Of a DNA stretch of 56,040 bases, positions 1 to 8,921 are shown piece after piece. The stretch is from NCBI GenBank assembly GCA_902768105.1, contig CACXJZ010000024.1, forward strand, positions 1-56,040. The letters run 5' to 3'. Source of the stretch: an uncultured Prevotellaceae bacterium. GTDB lineage: Bacteria > Bacteroidota > Bacteroidia > Bacteroidales > Bacteroidaceae. The position numbers and the translations under genes are program-made. The notes under the pieces are model-generated. The model was not told the DNA's origin, made no database searches, and saw only the letters and a program-made list of their open reading frames with translations. Every line of letters begins with the position of its first letter. Positions within the stretch are counted from its first letter, which is position 1.

Positions 1-666
1 CAGATTCTCGAGGTGGAAGGCCTGAAAGCTGTCGATGCCGACGGCACAGTGCTCTTCGACAACGTTTCGTTCACCATTGAGAAGGGACAGAAGACCGTAT
101 TCTTGAGCCACAATCCCAAAGCGATGACCGCGCTGTTCGAGATTATCAACGGCAACCGAGAGGCACAGGCTGGCACCTACAAATGGGGCGTGACCATTAC
201 TACTGCCTACCTGCCGCTGGACAACACGGCATTCTTCCAGTCGGAAATGAACCTCGTGGATTGGCTCTCGCAGTACGGCACGGGTAACGAGGTGCTGATG
301 AAGTCTTATCTGGGCCGCATGCTGTTCAAGGACGAGGACGTACAAAAGAAGGTATGCGTACTCTCTGGTGGCGAGAAGATGCGTTGTATGATTGCACGCA
401 TGCAACTGAAGAACGCCAACTGCCTCATCCTCGACACGCCGACGAACCATCTGGACCTGGAGTCCATTCAGGCATTCAACAACAACCTTATCTCGTTCAA
501 GGGAAACATTCTGTTTGCCTCACACGACCATGAGTTCATCAACACAGTGGCCGACCGCATCATTGAACTGACACCCAGCGGCATCATCGACAAACTGATG
601 ACATACGACGACTACATCTACGACGAGGCCATCAAGGAGCAGAAAGCGAAGATGTATGAAGGTTAA
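1..666 (+). CDS. ABC-F family ATPase, C-terminal part (5' end outside window)
   Basis: This is the second nucleotide-binding domain of an ABC-F (YbiT/Uup-like) protein, a soluble ribosome-associated ATPase family. The reading frame is open from base 1, so the start lies upstream; the GTG at 13 is an internal codon. Visible motifs are the signature LSGGEKMR (encoded near 364), a Walker B-like LILDTPTNHLD (near 424) and the H-loop ASHDHEF. Two key sites differ from the family. The Walker A position reads LSHNPKAMTALF, with no GxxGxGKT and no lysine, and the catalytic glutamate after Walker B is Thr (DTPTNHLD instead of DEPTNHLD). This domain probably cannot hydrolyse ATP normally. The first domain cannot be seen. 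Family assignment is firm; cellular role is inferred. Confidence 0.9.
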   Translation, partial: QILEVEGLKAVDADGTVLFDNVSFTIEKGQKTVFLSHNPKAMTALFEIINGNREAQAGTYKWGVTITTAYLPLDNTAFFQSEMNLVDWLSQYGTGNEVLMKSYLGRMLFKDEDVQKKVCVLSGGEKMRCMIARMQLKNANCLILDTPTNHLDLESIQAFNNNLISFKGNILFASHDHEFINTVADRIIELTPSGIIDKLMTYDDYIYDEAIKEQKAKMYEG

Positions 667-670
667 CGTT

Positions 671-686
671 TGGCACGATATTTGCA
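671..686 (+). promoter_or_regulatory. Sigma-54 (RpoN)-type promoter before grpE-dnaJ
   Basis: The bases read TGGCACG, four bases (ATAT), then TTGCA, which matches the sigma-54 consensus TGGCACG-N4-TTGCW at every defined position. The -24 GG (672-673) and -12 GC (684-685) are 12 bases apart, as required. Transcription would begin near 697, leaving a leader of about 20 bases before the grpE ATG at 717. The second half also resembles the Bacteroidota -7 box, but no TTTG lies 19-20 bases upstream of it. Confidence 0.7.
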
Positions 687-716
687 TGTAAAGCTACAAA
701 GCAAAACATTACCACT

Positions 717-1298
717 ATGAAAGAAGAAGAAAAGATAAACATGGAAGAAGAGGAACTCGTTGAAAACTCTGAAAACGCAGAGCTTTCAGAAGACACCGAG
801 AACTCCGAGGACTCAGAAAGCACCGAGAACTCAGAAGTAGATGTGAAAGACCCGCTGGAGACTGCGCTGGAAGAAGTGGAGCAGCTCAGGGACAAATACC
901 TGCGCTCTGTGGCAGAGTTTGACAACTACCGCAAGCGCACCACCAAAGAGAAGGCCGAGCTGATTCTGAACGGTGGTACGAACGTCATCAAGGCCATCCT
1001 GCCTGTGCTCGACGACATGGAGCGTGCCATTGAGAACGGCGCGAAGACTGATGACCCACAAGTATTGCGCGAAGGCATGGAACTGATCTACCAGAAGTTC
1101 CAGAAGGCACTCGAAGGACTGGGCGTGAAGAAGATTGACACGGATGATGCCGATTTCGACGTCGATATCCACGAGGCCGTGGCGATGGTGCCCGGTATGG
1201 GTGACGACAAGAAGGGAAAGGTCATCGACTGCCTGCAGCAGGGCTATATGCTGAACGATAAAGTAATCCGCCACGCGAAGGTGGCAGTAGGCCAGTAA
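717..1298 (+). CDS. grpE: Nucleotide exchange factor GrpE
   Basis: GrpE releases ADP from DnaK during the chaperone cycle in the cytoplasm. The 193-residue product has a very acidic, low-complexity N-terminus (about residues 1-50). Next come a long helical region (about 55-115, 'LRDKYLRSVAEFDNYRKRT') and the C-terminal beta domain with the conserved 'HEAVAMVP' motif near 152-159. The ATG at 717 is the first start after the sigma-54-type promoter; an internal ATG at 741 is possible but would cut the acidic tail. dnaJ follows after 24 bases, giving a co-chaperone operon. dnaK is not in the window. Confidence 0.95.
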   Translation: MKEEEKINMEEEELVENSENAELSEDTENSEDSESTENSEVDVKDPLETALEEVEQLRDKYLRSVAEFDNYRKRTTKEKAELILNGGTNVIKAILPVLDDMERAIENGAKTDDPQVLREGMELIYQKFQKALEGLGVKKIDTDDADFDVDIHEAVAMVPGMGDDKKGKVIDCLQQGYMLNDKVIRHAKVAVGQ

Positions 1299-1322
1299 AA
1301 AGTAAAGAAGTAAAAATAAATA

Positions 1323-2471
1323 ATGGCAAAAAGAGACTACTACGAGGTGCTGGGCGTCGGAAAAGGCGCTACGGAAGATGAGATTAAGAAAGCATATCGA
1401 AAGATAGCCATCCAGTACCACCCCGACCGTAATCCCGGTAACAAGGAAGCCGAGGAGAAGTTCAAGGAAGCAGCAGAGGCATACGACGTGCTGCACGACC
1501 CAAAGAAACGCCAGCAATACGACCAGTTCGGATTCAATGCCCAGGGTGGCGGTTTCGACCCCTTCGGCGCTTCATCGATGAACATGGACGACATCTTCTC
1601 GATGTTTGGCGACATCTTCGGCGGTCATGCAGGCTTCGGAGGTTTCGGCGGCGGCTCACGTCGTCCGCAGAAGCATCGTGGCAGCGACCTTCGTCTGAAG
1701 GTTCGCCTGTCGCTGAACGAAATATCGCAAGGCGTCACCAAGAAGTTCAAGGTACGCAAGGATATCCCCTGTTCACACTGTCACGGTTCAGGAGCAGAAG
1801 CCGGTAGCTCAGACGAGATCTGTCAGACCTGTCACGGTTCAGGTGTCATCACCCACACCACGCAGAGCATCTTCGGAATGATGCAGACACAGGGCACCTG
1901 CCCCACCTGTGGCGGTTCAGGTCATGTCATCAAGGACAAGTGTAAACACTGCGGCGGTTCGGGTGTAGAGAAAGGCGAGGAAGTGGTGGAGATCAACATC
2001 CCCGCTGGCGTCGCTGAAGGTATGGTAGTCAATGTTCCCGGCAAAGGAAACGCTGGTCACAACAACGGCATCAACGGCGACATTCAGGTATTCATTGAGG
2101 AAGAAGAGAACGACACCTTCATCCGCGACGAAAACGACCTCATCTATAACCTGCTGCTCGATTTCCCAACAGCCGCTCTTGGAGGCGAGGTGGAAATTCC
2201 GACCATTGAGGGAACAAAGCTGAAGATCAAGATAGAGAACGGTACCCAGCCCGGCAAGACCATGCGCCTGCGTGGCAAGGGACTGCCTGCCGTACAAGGC
2301 TACGGCAATGGGCGTGGCGACCTGGTAGTCAATGTCAGCGTCTATGTGCCCAAGACATTGAGCCGCGAGGAGAAAGAGATGATGGTACACCTGAAGGAGA
2401 GTGACAACTTCAAGGGCGACAGCGACACCAAGCGCTCTATCTTCCAGAAGTTCAAAAACTACTTTAATTAA
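1323..2471 (+). CDS. dnaJ: Chaperone DnaJ (Hsp40, type I)
   Basis: DnaJ delivers unfolded clients to DnaK and stimulates its ATPase. All type I parts are present in 382 residues. The J domain (about 4-68) has HPD at 33-35. A Gly/Phe-rich linker runs from about 75 to 115. Four CxxCxGxG zinc repeats start at C150, C167, C193 and C207. The C-terminal client-binding domains follow. It lies 24 bases after grpE, and folC begins only 3 bases after its stop, so the three genes are probably co-transcribed. Confidence 0.97.
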   Translation: MAKRDYYEVLGVGKGATEDEIKKAYRKIAIQYHPDRNPGNKEAEEKFKEAAEAYDVLHDPKKRQQYDQFGFNAQGGGFDPFGASSMNMDDIFSMFGDIFGGHAGFGGFGGGSRRPQKHRGSDLRLKVRLSLNEISQGVTKKFKVRKDIPCSHCHGSGAEAGSSDEICQTCHGSGVITHTTQSIFGMMQTQGTCPTCGGSGHVIKDKCKHCGGSGVEKGEEVVEINIPAGVAEGMVVNVPGKGNAGHNNGINGDIQVFIEEEENDTFIRDENDLIYNLLLDFPTAALGGEVEIPTIEGTKLKIKIENGTQPGKTMRLRGKGLPAVQGYGNGRGDLVVNVSVYVPKTLSREEKEMMVHLKESDNFKGDSDTKRSIFQKFKNYFN

Positions 2472-2474
2472 AGA

Positions 2475-3791
2475 ATGAATTACGTAGAGACTTGTCAATA
2501 CCTGTTCAGCCAGCTTCCCATGTTTGAGAAACAGGGAGCCTCTGGATATAAGGAAGGGTTGCAGAACACGCGGACTTTAGATGAACATTTCGGTCATCCG
2601 CACCGCAACTTCCGCACCATTCACGTGGCAGGAACCAACGGCAAGGGCTCGTGCTCACATTCGATAGCTGCTATTCTGCAGACCTGTGGCTACAAGGTTG
2701 GTCTCTACACCTCACCCCATCTGGTCGATTTCCGTGAACGCATCCGCATCAACGGCAAATGTATCTCCGAGGAGTACGTCGTAAACTTCGTTGAGAAGGA
2801 GCTTAAGTTCTTTGAGCCGTTGCAGCCCACCTTCTTTGAGTTGACCACAGCTATGGCCTTCAAATACTTCAGCGACATGAACATTGACATTGCTGTCATT
2901 GAAGTAGGCCTGGGAGGACGACTGGACTGTACCAACATCATACAACCCGAGTTGGCCATTATTACCAACATCAGCTTTGACCACACCCAGTTCCTTGGCG
3001 ACACACTCGACAAGATTGCTGCCGAGAAAGCTGGAATCATCAAGCAAGGTGTGCCGGTGGTCATAGGTGAGACCACAGCAGAGACACGTCCTGTCTTTGA
3101 AAGCAAGGCAAAGGAAATGAACGCCCCCATCGTGTTTGCAGAAGATTATCCAGAGGTACTTCAAGCCAAAATCCAGAAGGATGGCAGCATACTCTACGAT
3201 ACCCGTCACGATGGTCAGCTACAAGGAGAGCTTGGCGGACTCTATCAGATAAAAAATACGAATACCATACTCTGCGCTGTCCGACAGTTGGAGAAGATTG
3301 GAGTGCTCTGCAAATGCGAGCTACCTCAGAACAAGGAAAAGAGCAGTTCCGAGATACAGCAGGCACTGTCACATGTCTGTGAACTGACAGGACTACAGGG
3401 ACGCTGGCAGACTGTGAAGGACACTCCACGCATTGTTTGCGACACGGGACACAACCTGGCTGGGTGGAGATATCTGAGCCATCAACTCAAGAACGTCAGA
3501 TGCAAACAAATGCACATTATTTTCGGAATGGTAAGCGACAAAGACGTACAAAGCGTTATGAAATTGTTGCCACACGACGCATCCTACTATTTTACCCAGC
3601 CAAATAACAAACGGGCCATTCCTGTGGAGCAACTGCTTATGATTGCCAATGAGAACGGGCTGTGTGGTAACGGGTTTGCCACTGTGACAGAGGCATATAA
3701 CATGGTCAAGAGCGTTGTGGCACGCGAGGATTTTGTGTTCGTCGGAGGCAGTAGTTACCTCGTTGCAGACTTCCTCAAGAATTGCATTTAG
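2475..3791 (+). CDS. folC: Folylpolyglutamate synthase / dihydrofolate synthase
   Basis: FolC adds glutamate to dihydropteroate and to reduced folates using ATP. The 438-residue product has the Mur-ligase-type P-loop GTNGKGS (about 53-59), the 'YTSPHLVDFRERI' motif next to it, 'VIEVGLGGRLDCTN' (about 141-154), and the C-terminal 'CDTGHN' motif. The ATG at 2475 lies 3 bases after dnaJ, which points to translation from the same mRNA. A chaperone-folate link has no known functional meaning; it is probably just operon order. Confidence 0.95.
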   Translation: MNYVETCQYLFSQLPMFEKQGASGYKEGLQNTRTLDEHFGHPHRNFRTIHVAGTNGKGSCSHSIAAILQTCGYKVGLYTSPHLVDFRERIRINGKCISEEYVVNFVEKELKFFEPLQPTFFELTTAMAFKYFSDMNIDIAVIEVGLGGRLDCTNIIQPELAIITNISFDHTQFLGDTLDKIAAEKAGIIKQGVPVVIGETTAETRPVFESKAKEMNAPIVFAEDYPEVLQAKIQKDGSILYDTRHDGQLQGELGGLYQIKNTNTILCAVRQLEKIGVLCKCELPQNKEKSSSEIQQALSHVCELTGLQGRWQTVKDTPRIVCDTGHNLAGWRYLSHQLKNVRCKQMHIIFGMVSDKDVQSVMKLLPHDASYYFTQPNNKRAIPVEQLLMIANENGLCGNGFATVTEAYNMVKSVVAREDFVFVGGSSYLVADFLKNCI

Positions 3792-3831
3792 GTGTTTTTA
3801 ACACAATTGTCACACTTTTTAGGGCGTTAAG

Positions 3832-3863
3832 TTTGCTTATCTCGACTTTTTTCAGTTACTTTG
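3832..3863 (+). promoter_or_regulatory. Bacteroidota-type promoter for galM
   Basis: TTTG (3832-3835) and TTACTTTG (3856-3863) are separated by 20 bases, close to the TTTG-N19/20-TAnnTTTG layout of the primary sigma factor in this phylum. Initiation would be near 3869, about 26 bases before the galM ATG. Confidence 0.65.
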
Positions 3864-3894
3864 CAAACAAACTGTAACTTAAAACGATTAAGAT

Positions 3895-4986
3895 ATGTCA
3901 AACACTACAGAAACAGCGACGCTGTGCGGCCTGAAACGCAAGGACTTTCAGACCACGATTAATGGTAAAAAAACAGATTTGTACATCCTGAAGAACCGTC
4001 AGGGTTACGAGGTAGCTATCTCTAACTATGGTGGAGCCATTTGTGCCATCATGGTACCTGACAAGGATGGAAAAGTAGCTAACGTCATTGAGGGTCATGC
4101 CAACATCAAGCAGCTCACCAGCGGACAGGAGCCCTACCTGTCAACACTGATTGGACGTTGGGGCAACCGTATCTGCAAAGGTCAGTTCACCCTGAACGGC
4201 AAGGACTACCAGCTGGCATTGAACGATGGTCCCAACCACCTGCATGGAGGTGCTGTGGGATTCAACGCTAAAGTTTGGGATGCCCGTCAGATGGGTCCCC
4301 GCTCTCTGGCTCTGCACCGCATCTCTTCTTACGGAGAGGAAGGCTTCACCGGCGAGCTTGACGTGACAGTAGAATTCACCTTCACCGACCAGAACGAGTT
4401 GGTCATTGAGTACCTGGCAACCACCAACAAGAAGACCATCGTCAACCTGACACACCACGCCTTCTTCGCACTGGCAGGAACAGCAGACCCCACCCCGACC
4501 ATCGAGGAGCAGGTATGCGAAATCAATGCCGACTTCTACCTGCCCACCGATGCTACGGCAATTCCTACAGGTGAGGTTCTGAAGGTTGAAGGCACGCCCT
4601 TCGACTTCCGCACCGCAAAGTCTTTCGGACAGGACATTGAGGCTGACAATGAGCAGATTAAGTTCGGTCATGGTTTCGACCACAACTACATCCTGAACAA
4701 GAGTGAAGAGGGCGAACTGAGCTTTGCTGCCAAGATTACCGAGCCTAAGAGCGGCCGTACCCTGGAGGTATTCACCACTGAGCCAGGCTTGCAGCTTTAT
4801 ACCGGTAACTTCCTGAATGGCTACAAGGGAGCCAACGACTGCACATTCCCACGTCGTTCAGCTGTTTGCCTCGAGGCACAGCACTTCCCTGACAGCCCGA
4901 ACCGTCCGTACTTCCCCAGTGTTGTACTGAATCCTGGACAGCGTTACAAGCAGAAGACCATCTATCGCTTCGGAGTAGCGAAGTAA
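3895..4986 (+). CDS. galM: Aldose 1-epimerase (galactose mutarotase)
   Basis: GalM interconverts alpha and beta anomers of galactose, feeding galactokinase. The 363-residue product has the family motifs 'NHLHGG' (H115, H117), 'LTHHAFF' (H187/H188) and 'CLEAQHFPDSPN' near residue 325, which carries the catalytic Glu. No signal peptide is seen, so the enzyme is cytoplasmic. galK follows after a 158-base gap that contains an inverted repeat. The usual galactose transporter gene is not between them. Confidence 0.95.
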   Translation: MSNTTETATLCGLKRKDFQTTINGKKTDLYILKNRQGYEVAISNYGGAICAIMVPDKDGKVANVIEGHANIKQLTSGQEPYLSTLIGRWGNRICKGQFTLNGKDYQLALNDGPNHLHGGAVGFNAKVWDARQMGPRSLALHRISSYGEEGFTGELDVTVEFTFTDQNELVIEYLATTNKKTIVNLTHHAFFALAGTADPTPTIEEQVCEINADFYLPTDATAIPTGEVLKVEGTPFDFRTAKSFGQDIEADNEQIKFGHGFDHNYILNKSEEGELSFAAKITEPKSGRTLEVFTTEPGLQLYTGNFLNGYKGANDCTFPRRSAVCLEAQHFPDSPNRPYFPSVVLNPGQRYKQKTIYRFGVAK

Positions 4987-5008
4987 GTAATGATCTAAAT
5001 TAAAAACG

Positions 5009-5080
5009 ATGAAAGATTAAAATGAAAGAATGGAAAAGGGACGCAACTCTTCTTTTCATCTTCCAATTTTAATCTTTCAT
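5009..5080. repeat. Inverted repeat between galM and galK
   Basis: A 15-base arm (ATGAAAGATTAAAAT, 5009-5023) recurs as its exact reverse complement at 5066-5080, followed by a run of T. The loop is 42 bases and itself carries partly complementary GGAAAAG / CTTTTC sequence. It could end galM transcription or be one of the AT-rich dispersed repeats seen elsewhere in the window. Confidence 0.6.
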
Positions 5081-5144
5081 TTTTTATGGGGTAGCATGAT
5101 TGGCTTGCTATACTGATAATAACAAGTAAAAACTATAAACTATA

Positions 5145-6308
5145 ATGGAAATTGAATTTGTAAGAAGCCGCTTCATCAAACACTTCGATGGAAAGACCGG
5201 CAACGTATATGCCTCTCCAGGGCGTATAAACCTCATTGGCGAGCACACCGACTACAACGGTGGCTTCGTATTCCCAGGAGCAGTCGATAAAGGCGTTATG
5301 GCCGAGATGCGTCCTAATGGTACGGAAGACACCGTGATGGCCTATGCCATTGACCTGAAAGACCGTGTTGACTTCAAGCTCAGCGACCCTGCAGGTCCCC
5401 GTGCTTCGTGGGCACGCTACATCTACGGCATCTCGCTAGAAATGAGGAAGCTGGGAGTTCCCGTCAAGGGCTTCAACATTGCCTTTGCAGGCGATGTGCC
5501 CCTCGGTGCCGGCATGTCTTCTTCTGCCGCTATGGAGAGCTGCTTTGCCTGTGGTTTGAACGACCTCTTTGGCGACAATAAGGTCAGTCAGTGGGATATG
5601 GTACTCGCTGGTCAGGCCACTGAGCATAACTACTGCGGCGTGAACTGTGGCATCATGGACCAGTTTGCCAGCGTCTTCGGCAAGGCAGGTTGTCTGATGC
5701 GTCTCGACTGCCGTAGCCGCGAGTTCGAGTATTTCCCATTCAAGCCCGATGGTTACCGTCTCGTATTGCTCGACTCTGTCGTGAAGCACCAGCTGGCAGG
5801 CTCCCCCTACAACGACCGTCGCAACTCCTGTGAGAACGTGGTAAAGCACATTCAGGAGAAGCACCCTGAAGGCAAGTTCGAAACCCTGCGCGACTGCACG
5901 TGGGAACAGCTTGAGGAAGTAAAGGATGCCGTCGGCGAAGAGGACTACAAGCGTGCCAAGTTCGTGCTCGGCGAGAAAGACCGTGTGCTGGCTGTTTGCG
6001 ACGCCCTCAATGAAGGCGACTACGAGAAGGTTGGCGAGATGATGTACAAGACGCACGAAGGACTATCAAAAGACTACGAAGTAAGTTGCGAGGAGCTCGA
6101 CTTCCTCAACGACATTGCGCGTGAGAACGGTGTTACGGGCTCACGTATCATGGGTGGCGGCTTCGGCGGTTGCACCATCAACCTCGTACGCAACGACCTC
6201 TACCGTCAGTTCATTGCTGACGCCAAAAAGCGCTTCAACGAAAAATACGGTCACGAGCCGAAGGTCTATGACGTGGTCATTGGCGACGGTTCACGCCGGC
6301 TGTGCTAA
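5145..6308 (+). CDS. galK: Galactokinase
   Basis: GalK phosphorylates alpha-D-galactose to galactose 1-phosphate with ATP, the first step of the Leloir pathway. The 387-residue product shows the signature GRINLIGEHTDYNGG (about 26-40), the GHMP ATP-binding loop PLGAGMSSSAA (about 119-129) and the C-terminal MGGGFGGC motif. With galM just upstream this forms a galactose module; galT is not in the window. Confidence 0.97.
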   Translation: MEIEFVRSRFIKHFDGKTGNVYASPGRINLIGEHTDYNGGFVFPGAVDKGVMAEMRPNGTEDTVMAYAIDLKDRVDFKLSDPAGPRASWARYIYGISLEMRKLGVPVKGFNIAFAGDVPLGAGMSSSAAMESCFACGLNDLFGDNKVSQWDMVLAGQATEHNYCGVNCGIMDQFASVFGKAGCLMRLDCRSREFEYFPFKPDGYRLVLLDSVVKHQLAGSPYNDRRNSCENVVKHIQEKHPEGKFETLRDCTWEQLEEVKDAVGEEDYKRAKFVLGEKDRVLAVCDALNEGDYEKVGEMMYKTHEGLSKDYEVSCEELDFLNDIARENGVTGSRIMGGGFGGCTINLVRNDLYRQFIADAKKRFNEKYGHEPKVYDVVIGDGSRRLC

Positions 6309-6328
6309 TCACTCACTACTCACCTATT

Positions 6329-6763
6329 ATGTTTAACATTGACCGCCGCTACATCGATGCCCCGCAGTTCGAGGAGACCTTGCAGAGCAAGATTATCATG
6401 ATTCGTTCCAAGAACAGGAACAATCCTACCCTGCCCCGTGCTGAGCATTTCGGTATCAGCGACGAGGAATTCGAGGAATACATCGACCGCAAGCAAGACC
6501 TGCTGGAATGGCAGAAGGACATGAAACGCCGAGGCCCCCTGTGGCTCGTCATCATCTTCTGCATCCCACCCGTGCTGATGACGTGGAAGAGCCCGAATGA
6601 CACCCTACTCTTCTGGCTCAGCTTTGTAGCCGGTACGGTGCCTTGCCTGCTGCTGTGGCTGCTCTACAAGCTCATTGCCCGTCAACGCGAGAAACGTCTT
6701 TACGACGAACGGGCAGAGCGATATATAGAAGCCCTGCAGCAATGGGCAGACAAGCAACAATAA
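6329..6763 (+). CDS. Small two-helix membrane protein of unknown function
   Basis: I do not recognise a family. The ATG at 6329 gives 144 residues; a GTG at 6302 overlapping galK would add nine residues without clear benefit. A charged N-terminal part (about 1-65) precedes two hydrophobic segments, about 70-88 (LWLVIIFCIPPVLMTW) and 93-118 (LLFWLSFVAGTVPCLLLWL). A basic/acidic C-terminal helix follows. It starts 20 bases after galK and ends at a strong terminator, so it is probably the last gene of the galK transcript. Confidence 0.6.
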   Translation: MFNIDRRYIDAPQFEETLQSKIIMIRSKNRNNPTLPRAEHFGISDEEFEEYIDRKQDLLEWQKDMKRRGPLWLVIIFCIPPVLMTWKSPNDTLLFWLSFVAGTVPCLLLWLLYKLIARQREKRLYDERAERYIEALQQWADKQQ

Positions 6764-6800
6764 AAAAGGAGCCCGACCATTGGTCGAGCTCTCTTTTTTA
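6763..6800. terminator. Bidirectional Rho-independent terminator
   Basis: AGCCCGACCA and TGGTCGAGCT form a 10-base stem with one mismatch, flanked by A6 on the left and T6 on the right. It can serve both the plus-strand gene ending at 6763 and the minus-strand serA ending at 6816. Confidence 0.8.
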
Positions 6801-6815
6801 TTATCAGATGATGTT

Positions 6816-7733
6816 TTACTTGTTCACCTGGAACTTGGTGTCGCCATCCTTGAAGAAGGCATTAATCTGCTTGGCAGCAGCAATACCGGCGTTGATGTTA
6901 GCCTCTGCTGTCTGGGCACCCATCTTCTTCGGGGTAGAGAAGTAGCGACCCTCGAACTTCTGGAACTCGTCGTTGGCATCAGGCATGATATCAGTGACAA
7001 ATTTCAGGTCCTCACGTTCCTGCATCAGTTTGATGAGCTCGGGCTCGTTGATAACTTCCTTGCGGGCTGTATTCACAAGCACACCACCCTTCTTCATCTT
7101 GCCTACCAATGCGTAGTTGATGCTCTGCTTGGTCTCAGGTGTAGCGGGGATGTGGAGTGAAACAACGTCACACTGCTCGAAGAGAGCGTCCTGATTGGCA
7201 ACGGCATGTACACCAGCCTTCTCAATAACCTCTGCAGGACAGAAAGCGTCGTAGGCATAAACATCCATTCCAAAGCCTTTGGCGATGCGAGCCACGTTAC
7301 GACCAACATTACCGAAAGCCAGGATACCCAGCTTCTTACCCAGCAGTTCAGAGCCGCTCTTGCCGTTATAGAAACCACGAACGGCCATGACCAGCAGACC
7401 GAACACGAGTTCTGCGACAGCGTTAGCATTCTGACCAGGTGTATTCTCAGCTACTACATTATGAGCGGTAGCAGCAGCGAGGTCAATGTTATCGTAACCG
7501 GCACCGGCACGAACCACAATCTTCAACTGCTTGGCAGCATCGAGCACCTCAGCGTCCACCTTGTCCGAGCGGATAATCAACGCATCAGCATCCTTCACAG
7601 CGTCCAGCAGCTGTGCCTTCTCCGTATATTTCTCCAGCAGCGCGAGCTCATTGCCTGCTGCCTCAATTTCTGCCTTAATACCATTGACAGCAGCTGCTGC
7701 GAATGGCTTTTCTGTTGCAACTAATACTTTCAT
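6816..7733 (-). CDS. serA: D-3-phosphoglycerate dehydrogenase, short form (type IIIK-like)
   Basis: SerA oxidises 3-phosphoglycerate to 3-phosphohydroxypyruvate with NAD+, the first step of serine synthesis. At 305 residues (ATG at 7733) it lacks the ACT regulatory domain. Visible are the substrate-loop RAGAGYDNID (R75), the NAD-binding LAFGNVGRN (about 138-146) and NTARK (R224). The usual catalytic His in TPHxG is replaced: the sequence reads TPKKMGAQT (about 267-275). The usual Glu region reads DIMPDAND. This matches the known lysine-type (IIIK) phosphoglycerate dehydrogenases, so activity is likely but by a variant mechanism. It lies 38 bases downstream of serC. Confidence 0.9.
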   Translation of the reverse strand: MKVLVATEKPFAAAAVNGIKAEIEAAGNELALLEKYTEKAQLLDAVKDADALIIRSDKVDAEVLDAAKQLKIVVRAGAGYDNIDLAAATAHNVVAENTPGQNANAVAELVFGLLVMAVRGFYNGKSGSELLGKKLGILAFGNVGRNVARIAKGFGMDVYAYDAFCPAEVIEKAGVHAVANQDALFEQCDVVSLHIPATPETKQSINYALVGKMKKGGVLVNTARKEVINEPELIKLMQEREDLKFVTDIMPDANDEFQKFEGRYFSTPKKMGAQTAEANINAGIAAAKQINAFFKDGDTKFQVNK

Positions 7734-7771
7734 AAAGATCAATATTTAATGTATAATCTTTAATATGTTAA

Positions 7772-8839
7772 TTAGTGGTTGGCCTCAAACTCCTTCATGC
7801 AGGCAACGAGAGCGTTGACACCCTCAATGGTCTGTGCGTTGTAGCAAGAAGCACGGAAGCCGCCAACCGAGCGATGACCCTTCACGCCAACCATACCCTT
7901 CGACGTAGCGAAGTCGAGGAAGTCCTTCTCCAGCTCCTTGTACTCGTCGGCCATAACGAAGCAGAGGTTCATCAGCGAACGGTCCTCAGCCTTGGCGGTA
8001 CCCTGGAACATCTTGTTGCGGTCAATCTCGCCATAGACAATCTCTGCACGCTGCTGTGCCAGCTTGTCCATAGCCTCTACACCACCGTTCTTCTTAATCC
8101 AGCGGAGCGTCTCCAGAGCGCTGTAGATGGGCACAACAGGGGGAGTATTGAACATAGAACCCTTATCAACGTGTGTGCGGTAGTCGAGCATGGTGGGAAT
8201 CTCACGCGGAGCCTTGCCCAACTTCTCGTCCTTCACAATGACGATGGTCACACCGGCCATAGCCAGGTTCTTCTGAGCACCAGCATAGATGGCATCATAC
8301 TTCTTCACGTCGATGGGACGGCTGAAGATGTCTGACGACATATCGGCAATCAGGGGAACGTTCACGTCGAGGTCCTTGCGGATTTCAGTACCGTAGATGG
8401 TGTTGTTCGTAGTGATGTGCAGATAGTCAGCATCAGCAGGAACGGTCCAGTCCTTCGGAATGAACGTGTAGTTGGCGTCGGCTGAAGAAGCAACCTCAAC
8501 CACCTCACCAAACAATTTGGCTTCCTTCATGGCTTTCTTAGCCCAAACACCTGTGTTCAGGTAAGCAGCCTTCTTAATCAGGAAGTTATAAGGAATCATG
8601 CAGAACTCGAGGCTTGCACCGCCACCGAGGAAGATTACGGAGTAACCCTCAGGAATACTAAGCAGCTCCTTGACCAGAGCTACTGCCTCGTCAACGACGG
8701 GCTGGAAATCCTTTGCACGATGGCTGATCTCCATCAGAGAGAGACCTGAGCCATTGAAGTCTAAACACTGCTGTGCGGTCTTTTCGATGACCTCGCGGGG
8801 AAGCATCGAGGGGCCTGCGTTAAAGTTGTACTTCTTCAT
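7772..8839 (-). CDS. serC: Phosphoserine aminotransferase
   Basis: SerC converts 3-phosphohydroxypyruvate and glutamate to O-phosphoserine using PLP. The 355-residue product has the start motif '[11 protein letters not shown]', the phosphate-binding LGGGAS loop (about 71-76) and the PLP lysine in AGAQKN (K190). It is first in the serC-serA operon. The promoter is at 8891-8921. An upstream inverted repeat (8912-8975) may take part in control. Confidence 0.97.
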   Translation of the reverse strand: MKKYNFNAGPSMLPREVIEKTAQQCLDFNGSGLSLMEISHRAKDFQPVVDEAVALVKELLSIPEGYSVIFLGGGASLEFCMIPYNFLIKKAAYLNTGVWAKKAMKEAKLFGEVVEVASSADANYTFIPKDWTVPADADYLHITTNNTIYGTEIRKDLDVNVPLIADMSSDIFSRPIDVKKYDAIYAGAQKNLAMAGVTIVIVKDEKLGKAPREIPTMLDYRTHVDKGSMFNTPPVVPIYSALETLRWIKKNGGVEAMDKLAQQRAEIVYGEIDRNKMFQGTAKAEDRSLMNLCFVMADEYKELEKDFLDFATSKGMVGVKGHRSVGGFRASCYNAQTIEGVNALVACMKEFEANH

Positions 8840-8890
8840 TTTTTTGATTGGTTTTTGAATTATAATATGGTTTTATTCATTTTCGCGCCG

Positions 8891-8921
8891 CGAAGTTACA
8901 CTTTTTATTTTACTTGACAAA
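8891..8921 (-). promoter_or_regulatory. Promoter of serC-serA
   Basis: On the minus strand TTTG (8918-8921) and TAACTTCG (8891-8898) are 19 bases apart, one mismatch from the TAnnTTTG box. The leader before the serC ATG is about 45 bases. Confidence 0.6.

Noticed and set aside
679..686. Ordinary TAnnTTTG -7 box for grpE
   Set aside because: TATTTGCA resembles the box only partly, and no TTTG lies 19-20 bases upstream, while the sigma-54 layout is perfect. Dual use cannot be excluded.
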